DNA of 36,470 bases from Methylococcales bacterium (GCA_028712795.1 JAQTPT010000041.1:1-36470); one strand, 5' to 3'; counted from the stretch's first letter, positions 7,809 to 17,095 are shown. Program-made: numbers and translations. Notes: generated from the sequence alone by a model not told the origin.

Positions 7809-8637
7809 ATGACCACCCGAAAGAAGGACGCACTGAAAGCGGTAAAAAAGACAGTCGATACCAAAACAACGGCAGTGCAGGCAATAAACGAAACCGCCGC
7901 AGGAACGGAAGAAACGGGCGCAGCCCAGACTGACGGCTTTTCCATCGTCGGCACCGGTGCATCAGCCGGAAATTTGTCAAATTTTGATGCATTCTTATCC
8001 GGCATGCCCGCTGGAGTTGACCCCAACATGGCTTTTGTTGCAGCATTTCGCTCCGGCCAGCGCACTGGTTAGCAGCGTTGGCGACATACACTTCGTGCAA
8101 GGCCGCACCGGAATGTACCTGAAACCCGCCAAATGCGATGCCGGCATCAACAACATCCTGATGATGGCCCGTGACAGGTTGCACCCTGAGTTGACCATCG
8201 TCCTGCGCAGAGCGGTAGAAACGGCAGGAATGACTCGCAAGAGCGGTCAGCGCGTTAAAACGAATGACGATTTTACCCGGGTCAACCTGACCGTTCGTCC
8301 GGTGATAAAAGAAGCCGCGCCAACACATGCGCAGTGTCTGTATCTGGTCATCCCGGAGCCAGCTCCAGCCCCAACAGAAGCAGATATTGCCATCGGAAAA
8401 CTCAAGCAGGAATTACAGCTCAAGGAAGATAATATACAGGCCTTCCATGAAGAACTGGTGGCCTCCAATGAAGTGCTAAAATGCTCAAACGAGGAAATGC
8501 AATCCGTCAACGAGGAGTTGTCCACGGTCAACACCGGGTTGCAAGCCAAGCTGTTGGATTTGTCACAGGCCGATAACGAAATGAACAACCTGCTGGCTGG
8601 CACCGGTATCGCAACCCTTTATCTGGATAGAAGATAG
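7809..8637 (+). pseudogene. CheB/CheR fusion chemoreceptor-modification protein, internally deleted and frameshifted
   Basis: The first part (frame of 7809) encodes a CheB methylesterase N-terminus: FSIVGTGASAG with the nucleophile-loop GASAG, then FLSGMPAGVDPNMAFV. At about 8031-8045 the frame shifts by one. The second part begins LLLQHFAPASALV and continues through the CheR-to-PAS linker (GRTGMYLKPA, ARDRLHPELTIVLRRAVE, VNLTVRPV). It then enters the long coiled coil (SNEEMQSVNEELSTVN) and stops at LLAGTGIATLYLD. In intact CheB-CheR-PAS proteins the two parts are separated by most of the CheB domain and the whole CheR methyltransferase domain, which are missing here. The remaining reading frames are shortened at both the junction and the C-terminus. 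No functional product is expected. Confidence 0.85.
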
Positions 8638-8642
8638 CAAAC

Positions 8643-11288
8643 ATGAATATGCAACCTGACAAGGCGGATTTAACGCGTAAATTGCGCCAGCAGACCGAAG
8701 AGAGTGCGCTTAAAAACGAGAATCCGTTGCTGGAAAACCTGAAGACAATGTCGCCCCAAGCCATTGGACAAATACTGTATGACTTGCATGTGCATCAGAC
8801 CGAACTGGAGATGCAAAACGATGAACTGCGACGGACTCAAGAGGAACTGGATGCCATAAAGTCCCGCTATTTCGACCTCTATGACTTGGCGCCAGTTGGC
8901 TATTGTACGCTCAGCGCCCAAGGCCGGATTCTGGAAGCCAACCTTAAGGCGGCCAATCTGTTGGGCGTCACCCGGATGGAACTAGTCGGGCGACCGTTCC
9001 ACTTCTTCATCCTGCACCCGGATCGAGACATTTTCTACCTGTACCGCAAAAAACTCGATAATACCGGTGGACCGCAGGATTGCGAGTTACGGATGGTAAA
9101 GGCCGATGGCACGTCGTTTTGGGTGTATCTTACCACCACCTCCGCGATGAATAAAGACGGTGCATCCGAACTTCGCATCATACTCAGCGACATCACCAGT
9201 GATAAACTGGCAGAAGCTGCGCTGCAGGAGAGCGAGGAAAAGTACCGCCGTCTTGCAGAAGACATGCCGATGTTCATCTCCACGTTTCTTCCCGACGGCA
9301 CGCTCACCTATGCCAACGCGGCACTGACCAACCTGGTTGCCCTGACCCCGGAGCAGTTGAGCAGGCGAAATTTTTATGATTTTTTGTCCGCCGAAGACGC
9401 GAAAATGGTCAGATCGCGGCTGGCAGCGCTGACGCCGGAAGAACCCCAGGAAACCCACGAGCAGTGGTTTCAAATCCCCGGCAAGGACGCCGCCTGCCAC
9501 CAATGGACTAACCGCGCTTTTTTCGACGCGGAAGGCAAAGCCATTCGTTTTCAGGGCATCGGGAAAGACATCACCGCCCGACGGGAAACCGAAGCAAAAC
9601 TCCATCTCGCCGCCAGTGTCTTCACCCATGCTCGCGAAGGTATCATGATCACCAAGATGGACGGCACTATTATTGATGTCAATGCGGCTTTCAGCCGGAT
9701 TACCGGTTACAGCCGCGAGGAAGTCATTGGCCAGAACCCGCGCCTTCTAAAGTCAGGCCTTCAGGGATCAGAGTTCTACGCCGCCATGTGGCGCGAACTG
9801 GTCGAGACGGGCCACTGGCTAGGCGAAATCTGGAACCGGAACAAAAATGGTGAGATATACGCCGTGATACAAAACATCAGCACCGTGTGCGATGCGCAGG
9901 GTAGCAATCGGCAGTTCGTTGCGCTGTTCACCGACATCACCGTGCTCAAGGCGCACGACCACGAGTTGGCGCATCTGGCCCACTACGACACGTTGACCCA
10001 TCTGCCCAACCGCGTGCTGCTAGCCGACCGCATGCAACAAATCATGGCTCAAACGCTGCGGCACGGAGAGCGGATGGTCGTGGTCTTTCTTGATCTTGAT
10101 GGCTTCAAAAGTGTCAACGATATGCATGGGCATGACGTTGGCGACCAGTTGTTGATCTGCGTGGCAGACCGCATGAAGCTGAGCCTGCGTGAAGTCGACA
10201 CTATCGCCCGCATCGGCGGCGACGAGTTCGTCGCCCTGCTGGTCGATATGATTGAAATCGATGCCTCTGTGCCGTTGCTCAAACGTCTGCTTGCCGCCGC
10301 AGCCGAACCCGTGGAAATCGGCGGCATCGTACTGGAGGTCTCAGCCAGTCTTGGCGTCACTTATTACCCGCAGGAGGAAGATATTGATGCCGATCAACTG
10401 CTGCGCCAGGCTGACCAGGCGATGTATCAGGCCAAAATGTCGGGCAAGAACCGCTATCACGTCTTTGACGCGGAGAAAGATCAAAGCCTCCGGGGGCGTT
10501 ACGAAAGTCTGGAGCAAATCCGCCACGCCCTGAAGGCGGGCGAATTCGTGCTGCATTACCAGCCCAAAGTGAACATGCGCACAGGGACTGTCACCGGTGC
10601 CGAAGCCCTGATTCGATGGCAACACCCGACCAAAGGCCTGTTGCCACCGGCTGCGTTTTTGCCGGAGATTGAGGGTCATCCTCTAGCCATTGACATGGGA
10701 GAATGGGTGATAGACACCACGCTGACCCAGTTGGGAATCTGGCTGGCCAATGGACTGGCTATCCCGGTCAGTGTCAATATCGGCGCCCTCCAGTTGCAGC
10801 AGAGGGACTTCATCATCCGTCTGCGGGAGTTGTTGGCTGCGCATCCCAATGTCAGCCCGGCCTACCTTAAAATGGAGGTACTGGAAACCAGCGGAATAAA
10901 TAGCGTGACCAAAGTATCCCAAGTGATTGAGACCTGCCGGGAGATCGGGGTGATGTTTGCCCTGGACGACTTTGGCACCGGTTATTCCTCGCTGACCTAC
11001 TTGAAACAACTGCCGGTCGCTACAATCAAGCTCGACCAGACCTTCGTGCGCGACATGATCCACAATATGGATAGCCTGTCCATTCTAAAAGCTGTGCTCG
11101 GCCTCTCTATCGCCTTCAAACGCGAGGTTATTGCTGAAGGCGTGGAGACCATTGAACACGGCACCATGTTGTTACAACTGGGCTGCGACCTCGCTCAAGG
11201 CTACGGCATCGCCTACCCGATGCCTGCAAATGAATTACCCGGCTGGGCCGCCGCCTGGCGACCCGATCCAGCCTGGGCTGTTTTATAA
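8643..11288 (+). CDS. PAS-PAS-PAS-GGDEF-EAL cyclic-di-GMP signalling protein
   Basis: This 881-residue cytoplasmic protein may both make and degrade cyclic di-GMP. A coiled N-terminus precedes three PAS domains (roughly residues 75-195, 200-315 and 320-440). The diguanylate cyclase domain has an intact GGDEF at 525-529 and a product-inhibition RxxD (REVD) five residues upstream. The EAL phosphodiesterase domain has E654-A-L plus VSVNIGALQLQ, MEVLETS, DDFGTGYSS, KLDQTFV and AEGVET, so its metal ligands look complete. No membrane segment is seen, so the PAS domains probably sense a soluble or bound ligand. It begins six bases after the CheB/CheR remnant and may once have been co-translated with it. 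Its 3' end overlaps queG, on the other strand, by 76 bp. Confidence 0.93.
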   Translation: MNMQPDKADLTRKLRQQTEESALKNENPLLENLKTMSPQAIGQILYDLHVHQTELEMQNDELRRTQEELDAIKSRYFDLYDLAPVGYCTLSAQGRILEANLKAANLLGVTRMELVGRPFHFFILHPDRDIFYLYRKKLDNTGGPQDCELRMVKADGTSFWVYLTTTSAMNKDGASELRIILSDITSDKLAEAALQESEEKYRRLAEDMPMFISTFLPDGTLTYANAALTNLVALTPEQLSRRNFYDFLSAEDAKMVRSRLAALTPEEPQETHEQWFQIPGKDAACHQWTNRAFFDAEGKAIRFQGIGKDITARRETEAKLHLAASVFTHAREGIMITKMDGTIIDVNAAFSRITGYSREEVIGQNPRLLKSGLQGSEFYAAMWRELVETGHWLGEIWNRNKNGEIYAVIQNISTVCDAQGSNRQFVALFTDITVLKAHDHELAHLAHYDTLTHLPNRVLLADRMQQIMAQTLRHGERMVVVFLDLDGFKSVNDMHGHDVGDQLLICVADRMKLSLREVDTIARIGGDEFVALLVDMIEIDASVPLLKRLLAAAAEPVEIGGIVLEVSASLGVTYYPQEEDIDADQLLRQADQAMYQAKMSGKNRYHVFDAEKDQSLRGRYESLEQIRHALKAGEFVLHYQPKVNMRTGTVTGAEALIRWQHPTKGLLPPAAFLPEIEGHPLAIDMGEWVIDTTLTQLGIWLANGLAIPVSVNIGALQLQQRDFIIRLRELLAAHPNVSPAYLKMEVLETSGINSVTKVSQVIETCREIGVMFALDDFGTGYSSLTYLKQLPVATIKLDQTFVRDMIHNMDSLSILKAVLGLSIAFKREVIAEGVETIEHGTMLLQLGCDLAQGYGIAYPMPANELPGWAAAWRPDPAWAVL

Positions 11289-12373
11289 AATAACTGTTGT
11301 TCCAATGCCCATTGCACATGCTCTCTGACCATTTCCGAATGATGCGTGAGCGTTTGGGTTAAGGCTTGGATAATCAGAGGTGAGGCTGGCGCATTTCCTA
11401 AAGCTACGGCAATGTTTCTCAGCCAGCGATCATAACCGATGCGGCGTATCGCCGAACCTTCCGTTTTTGCCAGAAACGTTTCCTCACTCCAGGCAAAAAC
11501 GTCTAACAGTTGCCGGGTATTGAGCTGTTGCCGGGGGTTAAAGTCAGCTTCATCCGTCATTTTGGCAAAGCGGTTCCACGGGCAAATAATCTGGCAATCA
11601 TCACAGCCATAGATGCGGTTGCCTATGAGTGGCCTTAAGGCTTCAGGAATTGAGCCATGCAGTTCGATGGTTAAATAAGAGACACAACGCCTCGCATCAA
11701 CCTGATAGGGTGCAACAATCGCCTGGGTTGGGCAAATGCTCAGGCAAGCAGTACAAGCGCCGCAATGCGCAGTGGCGGGACTATCTACCGGCAGCGGTAA
11801 ATCAGTAAAGAGTTCGCCTAAAAAAAACCACGAACCGGCTTTGCGGTTAATTAAATTAGAATGCTTGCCTATCCAGCCTAAACCGGCTTTTTCAGCCAGC
11901 GCTTTTTCCAAAACGGGCGCACTATCAACAAAAGCTCGCATCCCTACGTGAAATTGCTGCTGTTGTGAAAATGAAAACGCTTCTGCCTGTATTTTATCGG
12001 CCAGCTTTTGCAAGCGGTTACGCAGCATTTTGTGATAATCACGGCCTAAGGCATAACGCGAAATATACGCTGAAGCAGGATCTGACAGTGTCTGGTTCAT
12101 AGCGGCTGTGGACTCCGGCAGATAATCCATCCGCACAGAAATAACCCGGGCAGTTCCCTCATGCAACAATGCCGGACGGCTCCGTTTAAGACCATGGCGT
12201 TGCATATACTCCATTTCGCCATGAAAGTTATTTGCCAGCCAGTTTTGCAAATAAACTTCCGCAACCGATAAATCCGTATCGGTGATGCCTACCTGCCCAA
12301 AGCCCAGCTCTTGCCCCCATTGCTTAATTTTCAGGGCAAGGGTTGTCATGTCCTGCTGGCTAAACTCGTTCAT
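11213..12373 (-). CDS. queG: Epoxyqueuosine reductase
   Basis: This 386-residue enzyme catalyses the last step of queuosine synthesis in tRNA, reducing epoxyqueuosine with a cobalamin cofactor and two 4Fe-4S clusters. Visible markers are SRYALGRDYHKMLRNRL, the FVDSAPVLEKALAEKAGLGWIGKH segment with the catalytic Asp, and the clusters CGACTACLSICPTQAI and CDDCQIICPWN. TEGSAIRRIGYDRWLRNIAVALGNAP, near the end, begins the HEAT-like tail. Length agrees with E. coli QueG (379), but the final 25 residues are unlike the family and are encoded on the opposite strand of the EAL gene's 3' end. Confidence 0.95.
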   Translation of the reverse strand: MNEFSQQDMTTLALKIKQWGQELGFGQVGITDTDLSVAEVYLQNWLANNFHGEMEYMQRHGLKRSRPALLHEGTARVISVRMDYLPESTAAMNQTLSDPASAYISRYALGRDYHKMLRNRLQKLADKIQAEAFSFSQQQQFHVGMRAFVDSAPVLEKALAEKAGLGWIGKHSNLINRKAGSWFFLGELFTDLPLPVDSPATAHCGACTACLSICPTQAIVAPYQVDARRCVSYLTIELHGSIPEALRPLIGNRIYGCDDCQIICPWNRFAKMTDEADFNPRQQLNTRQLLDVFAWSEETFLAKTEGSAIRRIGYDRWLRNIAVALGNAPASPLIIQALTQTLTHHSEMVREHVQWALEQQLFYKTAQAGSGRQAAAQPGNSFAGIG

Positions 12374-12460
12374 GGCGTTTGGCGATTTCCAAGGTACATA
12401 CTCAAAAAGACCACCGGGCGAACAACCTGTTCCAGGAATAAAATAGATCCGTGCATCAAT

Positions 12461-13720
12461 TTAAACGCTGCTTCTTGCCCTGGGTTTATTGCTTGCGTTG
12501 CCGGACGGCTTGCGGGCCTGGTTTGAGTTTCTGCCGGGCCGTGGGGCGCGTGGAGGCTCAGGCGGCATAGGCGGGGCGACCGCTGCGGCTTCAAAACCTG
12601 CAACCTGCTCTCGTTTAACCGGCGCGCCAATCAGCTTTTCAATCAAACGCAAAGCCGCGACTTCATCATGAGATACCAATGAAACGGCTTGACCTTCTTC
12701 CCCTGCCCTACCTGTACGACCAATCCGGTGGACATAATCGGCGGGGGCGCGGGGCAATTCATAATTGACCACATGTGGGAGCAAAGCAATATCAATGCCC
12801 CGCGCCGCCACATCGGTAGCCACCAGCACTCTGATCTCGCCAGCCTTGAAACCTGATAGCGCACTGGTTCTGGCACCCTGGCTTTTATTGCCATGAATGG
12901 CGGCGGCTTTAATATCGGCTTTGTTGAGTTTTTCAGTAAGCCGATTTGCGCCATGTTTAGTGCTGGTAAACACCAAAACCTGTTTCCAGTTATTGGTTTT
13001 TATCAAATGGCAAAGCAATTCTGCTTTGTTGGCTTTATTGCAGAGATAAGCGATTTGCTCAACGGTTTCTGCCGCAGTGTTACGGGCTGCCACTTCAATT
13101 TTTACTGGATTAACCAGCAATCCGGTAGTGAGCTTGCGAATATCTTCGGAAAAAGTCGCAGAAAATAAAAGATTCTGGCGTTTTTTCGGAAGCAGGGCAA
13201 TAATCTTTCGAATATCGCGGATAAAGCCCATATCCAACATCCGGTCGGCTTCGTCCAGCACCAAGGTTTCCACTTTATCCAGCTTGACGGCATTTTGACC
13301 TACCAAATCAAGCAAACGACCGGGAGTCGCCACCAGCACATCGACGCCGCCTCTTAAGCGCATCATCTGCGGATTGATTTTTACCCCGCCAAACACGACT
13401 TCAGTTTTTAAGCGTGGATGTAAGTGTGCACCATACTTGCTGACTGATTCACCCACTTGTGCGGCGAGCTCTCGGGTTGGCGTTAATATCAACACCCGAA
13501 CCGGACGGTTGGCTCCGTATGAATGTTGGGATAAGCGATGCAAGATGGGTAATGCAAAACCCGCTGTTTTACCGGTACCCGTTTGCGCGGCGGCAAGCAA
13601 ATCGTGGCCGTTTAAAACAGCCGGGATGGCTTGTAATTGAATGGGGGATGGCGTGGAATAACCGGCATCAGCAATGGCACGTAAAAGTGGATCTGATAAA
13701 CCGAGTTTGGAAAATGGCAT
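12461..13720 (-). CDS. rhlE: DEAD-box ATP-dependent RNA helicase
   Basis: This 419-residue helicase probably acts in RNA decay or ribosome assembly. All motifs are present in order: Q motif ([13 protein letters not shown]), I (AQTGTGKT), Ia (PTRELAAQ), Ib (TPGRL), II (DEAD), III (SAT), V ([10 protein letters not shown]) and VI ([10 protein letters not shown]). The N-terminus [21 protein letters not shown] is typical of RhlE. The C-terminal tail is short, basic and rich in Pro, Arg and Asn, as in RhlE proteins. It is read in the same direction as queG with 87 bp between them. A different DEAD-box subgroup is possible, but RhlE fits best. Confidence 0.9.
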   Translation of the reverse strand: MPFSKLGLSDPLLRAIADAGYSTPSPIQLQAIPAVLNGHDLLAAAQTGTGKTAGFALPILHRLSQHSYGANRPVRVLILTPTRELAAQVGESVSKYGAHLHPRLKTEVVFGGVKINPQMMRLRGGVDVLVATPGRLLDLVGQNAVKLDKVETLVLDEADRMLDMGFIRDIRKIIALLPKKRQNLLFSATFSEDIRKLTTGLLVNPVKIEVAARNTAAETVEQIAYLCNKANKAELLCHLIKTNNWKQVLVFTSTKHGANRLTEKLNKADIKAAAIHGNKSQGARTSALSGFKAGEIRVLVATDVAARGIDIALLPHVVNYELPRAPADYVHRIGRTGRAGEEGQAVSLVSHDEVAALRLIEKLIGAPVKREQVAGFEAAAVAPPMPPEPPRAPRPGRNSNQARKPSGNASNKPRARSSV

Positions 13721-14235
13721 GTATTGGGTCTCAATTGAAGGCTGCTAGGGATTTATGGCTTGCAGCTCAGTATAAAAAATGAATTTTTCGCTAGGAATGT
13801 GACTTAAAGATCAGTATGAAAGCTAATTTGCAAAGGTTTCTAAAGGCTTCAAGCGTTTTTGATAGTAACGGGGGCAGTGGACGATATCGTTATAAGGCAG
13901 GTTCGCAAACCGGGGCACTATGCGACGTTGCTCTGTATAGGTTGATACTAAGGGTTTTGTGATTTATTTTTAAATATACCGCCACGCACTCGGGGTTAAC
14001 CATAATATAACACAAAAAAGCCGGTGTTACCCTGCATTGAATTTTACTCAGGTTCGAACACCCTCGCTAGTTCAAAATAACTCAAAGACTTATGTGAAAA
14101 TGTAGGGCTTTTTTATAGCCTGTAATTCGACAAATCGACTTTTACTGCCCTGAAGATTATCGCGGGCACCCTTACACTTTGGGTGAAGGACTTTAGGTAG
14201 TAAGTCCATGATTTAGCTTAATTAGTTAAAAGGCT
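13721..14235. other. Intergenic region between rhlE and the uracil-DNA glycosylase gene
   Basis: No gene is seen in about 515 bp. The rhlE promoter should lie at its left side. Near the right end are two adjacent hairpins, CACCC-N9-GGGTG (14168-14185 region) and GGACTT-N8-AAGTCC (14188-14207), that would be transcribed just after the glycosylase stop. Neither has a U-tract, so they are not clear terminators. The middle is AT-rich with no repeats noted. Confidence 0.4.
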
Positions 14236-14910
14236 TCAGCTAATAAGATTAATGCCGGCTGATTTTTTTGGATTATCCAATAACTGCCGAATGCTCCGAA
14301 AAACATCCGAAAACATGGCTTTGGTCAGGCGTTTGGTTTGCACGTTGTAGCGGCTGGTATGATAAGAATTAACCAACACGCGCCCTCCAGGCAATAGATG
14401 TTGGGCATTATGGGCAAACGCTGCGCTGCTCGGTTTAAGCTGGCAGGCTTTCAATACCGCCTGATGAGCAACCGTGCCCAAGGCTAATATCACCGCATGT
14501 TCCGGCAGCGTTTTTAACTCGGCAGCCAAAAATGGGTTGCACTGATTGATTTCAGATGCCGTTGGTTTATTTTGCGGGGGCAGGCATTTAACCGCATTGG
14601 TGATACGGCACCGCTTAAGCTCCAGGCCGTCCGTCAAGGACTCTGACTTTATTTGATTACTGTAACCAAACTCATAAAGCGCCTCATAAAGCAGGAGCCC
14701 TGCATAATCTTTAGTAAAGGGACGTCCGGTTGCATTCGCGCCGTGCAGTCCCGGCGCTAACCCAACAATCAGTAGCTGGGGGTTTGTATCGCCGAAAGGC
14801 GCAACCGGCCGTGCATGGTAGCCGGGGTGTTTTTGTTTGACTTCACACAAAAAATCATTTAGCCGCTTACACTGCCGGCAATCCTGGTCGAAAATTTCTT
14901 TTGAATACAT
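14236..14910 (-). CDS. Uracil-DNA glycosylase, family 5 (UDGb type)
   Basis: This 224-residue base-excision repair enzyme probably removes uracil and some deaminated bases from DNA. Motif A reads GLAPGLHGANATGRPF, which is diagnostic of family 5; motif B is SYHTSRYNVQTKRLT, where the usual SYHPS has Thr for Pro. Cysteines for a 4Fe-4S cluster are visible: the N-terminal CRQC at about residues 11-14, and RCRITNAVKCLPPQNKP and NQC in the middle. It stands alone on the minus strand, upstream of hairpins and downstream of the regA terminator region. It is distinct from the E. coli Ung family. Confidence 0.88.
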   Translation of the reverse strand: MYSKEIFDQDCRQCKRLNDFLCEVKQKHPGYHARPVAPFGDTNPQLLIVGLAPGLHGANATGRPFTKDYAGLLLYEALYEFGYSNQIKSESLTDGLELKRCRITNAVKCLPPQNKPTASEINQCNPFLAAELKTLPEHAVILALGTVAHQAVLKACQLKPSSAAFAHNAQHLLPGGRVLVNSYHTSRYNVQTKRLTKAMFSDVFRSIRQLLDNPKKSAGINLIS

Positions 14911-14952
14911 GCAGCTTTAAGAGAAAGGTTGCTAAATCGGTTGTTTTTTATT

Positions 14953-14995
14953 CACCACGAAGACACGAAAAAGAAATCTTCATGCCTTCGTGGTG
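14953..14995. terminator. CACCACGAAG hairpin repeat between regA and the glycosylase gene
   Basis: CACCACGAAG (14953-14962) and CTTCGTGGTG (14986-14995) form a perfect 10-bp stem. On the plus strand a T-rich tract follows at about 14999-15005. It lies after the minus-strand regA stop and may act as its terminator, although the T-tract favours the plus strand. A related hairpin is at 20866-20917. Confidence 0.5.
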
Positions 14996-15053
14996 ATACT
15001 TTTTTAGGGAATATGATTTTTTATGGATTTATCAGTTATTAGTGTAACCCGCC

Positions 15054-15602
15054 CTATTCTCTCACGGGTTTCTTATCCAGCTTTCTTTGCAAGGTGCGCC
15101 TGTGCATGTTCAAGGCCCTGGCTGCGGCTGAAATATTACCCTCATGCTGCATCAGCACTTTTTGCAGGTGCTCCCATTCCAGCCGCTTTATCGATAAGGG
15201 ATTCTCGTTAATCAAGACCGATGGGTCGCCTTCATCTTTATGAAGGGCGCTCACGATTTCATCCGCATTAGCCGGCTTGGTCAAGTAATGTATGGCACCG
15301 AGTTTTATGGCCTCAACCGCTGTGGCGATACTGGCGAAACCGGTCAACATAACGATTTGAGTATTGTCATCTAAAGAAATCAGTTTTTTCACCAGTTCCA
15401 GGCCGGATTCATAACCGATACGCAAATCAATCACGGCATATTCTGGGAGACCTTGTTCGGCAAGCGTTATGCCATCCCGCACATTAGTGGCGACCAAGAC
15501 GTCATAATTTCTTTTTTCCAATGCGGCCTTCAAAACACTGCAAAAAGTCACATCGTCATCTACGAGCAAAAGGCGGGGCTTATCCGTTTCCAGGATTGTC
15601 AT
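15054..15602 (-). CDS. regA: Redox response regulator, RegA/PrrA/ActR family
   Basis: This 182-residue response regulator is the partner of the sensor kinase encoded just upstream. The receiver domain has acidic residues VDDD (14-17), phospho-acceptor Asp59 (AVIDLRIG), Thr in MLTGFAS and Lys109 (LTKPA). The C-terminal Fis-type helix-turn-helix reads GNISAAARALNMHRRTLQRKL, the hallmark of RegA/PrrA/ActR. The start overlaps the regB end by 23 bases, so both are co-translated. In other proteobacteria this pair controls respiration, carbon fixation and redox balance; the regulon here is unknown. Confidence 0.9.
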   Translation of the reverse strand: MTILETDKPRLLLVDDDVTFCSVLKAALEKRNYDVLVATNVRDGITLAEQGLPEYAVIDLRIGYESGLELVKKLISLDDNTQIVMLTGFASIATAVEAIKLGAIHYLTKPANADEIVSALHKDEGDPSVLINENPLSIKRLEWEHLQKVLMQHEGNISAAARALNMHRRTLQRKLDKKPVRE

Positions 15603-16962
15603 TATCAGTCTCTGTGTTTAAAAGGGGTAGGATGATTTCAACGCAGGCGCCGCCTGAATCACAATTAGAAAGGTTAATTTTTCCGCCTAAGCGATTAATG
15701 GTGGAATAGGTTAAAAATAAGCCGACTCCCAAGCCACGTTTTTTGCTGACGACCGGTTGTTTGCCTGCAAATTCGACTATCTCCGGCGTAAAGCCCGGGC
15801 CGAAATCCCGAATATTAATCGTGACAAAGTTAAAGTCCCAGCTAGCGTGTAATTCTATGCCCATCTCAGCGGGGGACGCTTCGGCGGCATTATTTAAAAT
15901 ATTAATAAGTGAATGCGTCAAGGTGCGTTCGGCAATAATTTTAGCGCCGGCAACCACATCGGGGGCGATAAAAAAATTAAGTTTTGCACCCGGCTTGTGC
16001 GTACGCCATTGATTAATAACATCATCGATATAATCCATCAACAGTATCGCACGGCCTGATTCGGCACGCATTTCACCCGCAGACGCCGACATCACTGATA
16101 GCGCTTCCTTGCAACGGCTAATCTGCCGCTGCATGATCAACATTTTTTCATGCAAATCCGGATAGCGATGTTCCGGGTACTCTTGCTCCAGCTCATGAGC
16201 CACGATCGCAATAGTGCCTAACGGCGTCCCCATATCGTGAGCCGCACTGGCTGCCAAGGTACCCAATGCGACAACCCGCTCATCCCTTAACGCATTTTCT
16301 CTGGCTTCGGCCAGACTTCTTTCCTGAATTTTTAGTGTTCTAGCCAATTCAACAACAAAAAAGGCGACTAATCCGGCGCTAAATACAAAACCAAACCACA
16401 TGCCAAACATATGCAGGCTGAAATAGCTTTTGTCGTGCATGACGTGAGCATTTTGCAGCATTCGATAAGACTCCGCATTCGAATGCGCCATTGCCGGTTC
16501 TGGCATATGAGGCTCTATGGAGGGCAATGGAATATTGAAAGCGATTAACATGGTATACAGCGATGTGGTTAATATTACCATATACCAGGCATAAGCCTGG
16601 GGCAACATGATGGCAGTGATGATGAGCGGCAAGAGGAACACCCAGGTTATTGGGTTTGAAGCGCCACCCGTGAGATACAGCAGGGCTGCGATAGCGAAGA
16701 CATCAATTGATATTTGCGAAAAAATTTCCAGCTCGGTGACCGGATCGTCAGTTTCCAGACGCATTGCGGTATAAAGATTAACCGCGCCCGTCGATACCAC
16801 CACAAGCCAGAGCTGCTGTTCCGGCAGGTTTATTCCAAGGCCATATACAGATAAAATGATAAGGATCACCTCAATAAATATCATCAGATTTCTCAGAATA
16901 TAAAGCCATTTAAGGTTTTGCCGAACAGAAATTTGTGACTTTGTCGAAAGGTTTGTAAGCAT
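15580..16962 (-). CDS. regB: Redox sensor histidine kinase, RegB/PrrB family
   Basis: This 460-residue membrane kinase has six membrane segments in the first 207 residues. The quinone-linked motif GGASNP is at residues 99-104 (family GGxxNPF). The H-box ALGTLAASAAHDMGTPLGT has phospho-acceptor His242, and Cys284 in SRCKEALSVMS corresponds to the redox-active cysteine of RegB. The ATPase domain shows an N-box (LINILNNAAEASP), a G1 box (DFGPGF) and GLGVGLFLTYS. The loop between membrane segments 5 and 6 (about 145-185) is rich in His and Met, noted separately. It is followed by regA with overlap. Confidence 0.92.
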   Translation of the reverse strand: MLTNLSTKSQISVRQNLKWLYILRNLMIFIEVILIILSVYGLGINLPEQQLWLVVVSTGAVNLYTAMRLETDDPVTELEIFSQISIDVFAIAALLYLTGGASNPITWVFLLPLIITAIMLPQAYAWYMVILTTSLYTMLIAFNIPLPSIEPHMPEPAMAHSNAESYRMLQNAHVMHDKSYFSLHMFGMWFGFVFSAGLVAFFVVELARTLKIQERSLAEARENALRDERVVALGTLAASAAHDMGTPLGTIAIVAHELEQEYPEHRYPDLHEKMLIMQRQISRCKEALSVMSASAGEMRAESGRAILLMDYIDDVINQWRTHKPGAKLNFFIAPDVVAGAKIIAERTLTHSLINILNNAAEASPAEMGIELHASWDFNFVTINIRDFGPGFTPEIVEFAGKQPVVSKKRGLGVGLFLTYSTINRLGGKINLSNCDSGGACVEIILPLLNTETDNDNPGNG

Positions 16963-17080
16963 TTTATAGGCTATAGCAAAGAAATTTTAGAGAAGAAAAG
17001 AGATGTTGCCAGAGGCAAAGGTTAAAGGTACATGAGGAAACGGGCAAGACTTTTTAGCCCTATACACTAAATAGTGGCCT

Positions 17081-17095
17081 GCGACAATATGCCAC
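17081..17095 (-). promoter_or_regulatory. RegA/RegR-box-like site upstream of regB
   Basis: GCGACAATATGCCAC matches 13 of 15 positions of the RegR box consensus GNGRCRTTNNGNCGC, as I recall it from Bradyrhizobium. It lies about 120 bp before the regB start, in a region that should hold the regBA promoter. This suggests autoregulation, but a single degenerate match is weak evidence. Confidence 0.35.

Noticed and set aside
7756..8328. 190-codon minus-strand frame across the CheB/CheR remnant
   Set aside because: No domain is visible, and the plus-strand remnant explains the coding-like composition.
9087..9629. 180-codon minus-strand frame inside the GGDEF-EAL gene
   Set aside because: Antisense shadow of PAS domains in GC-rich coding sequence.
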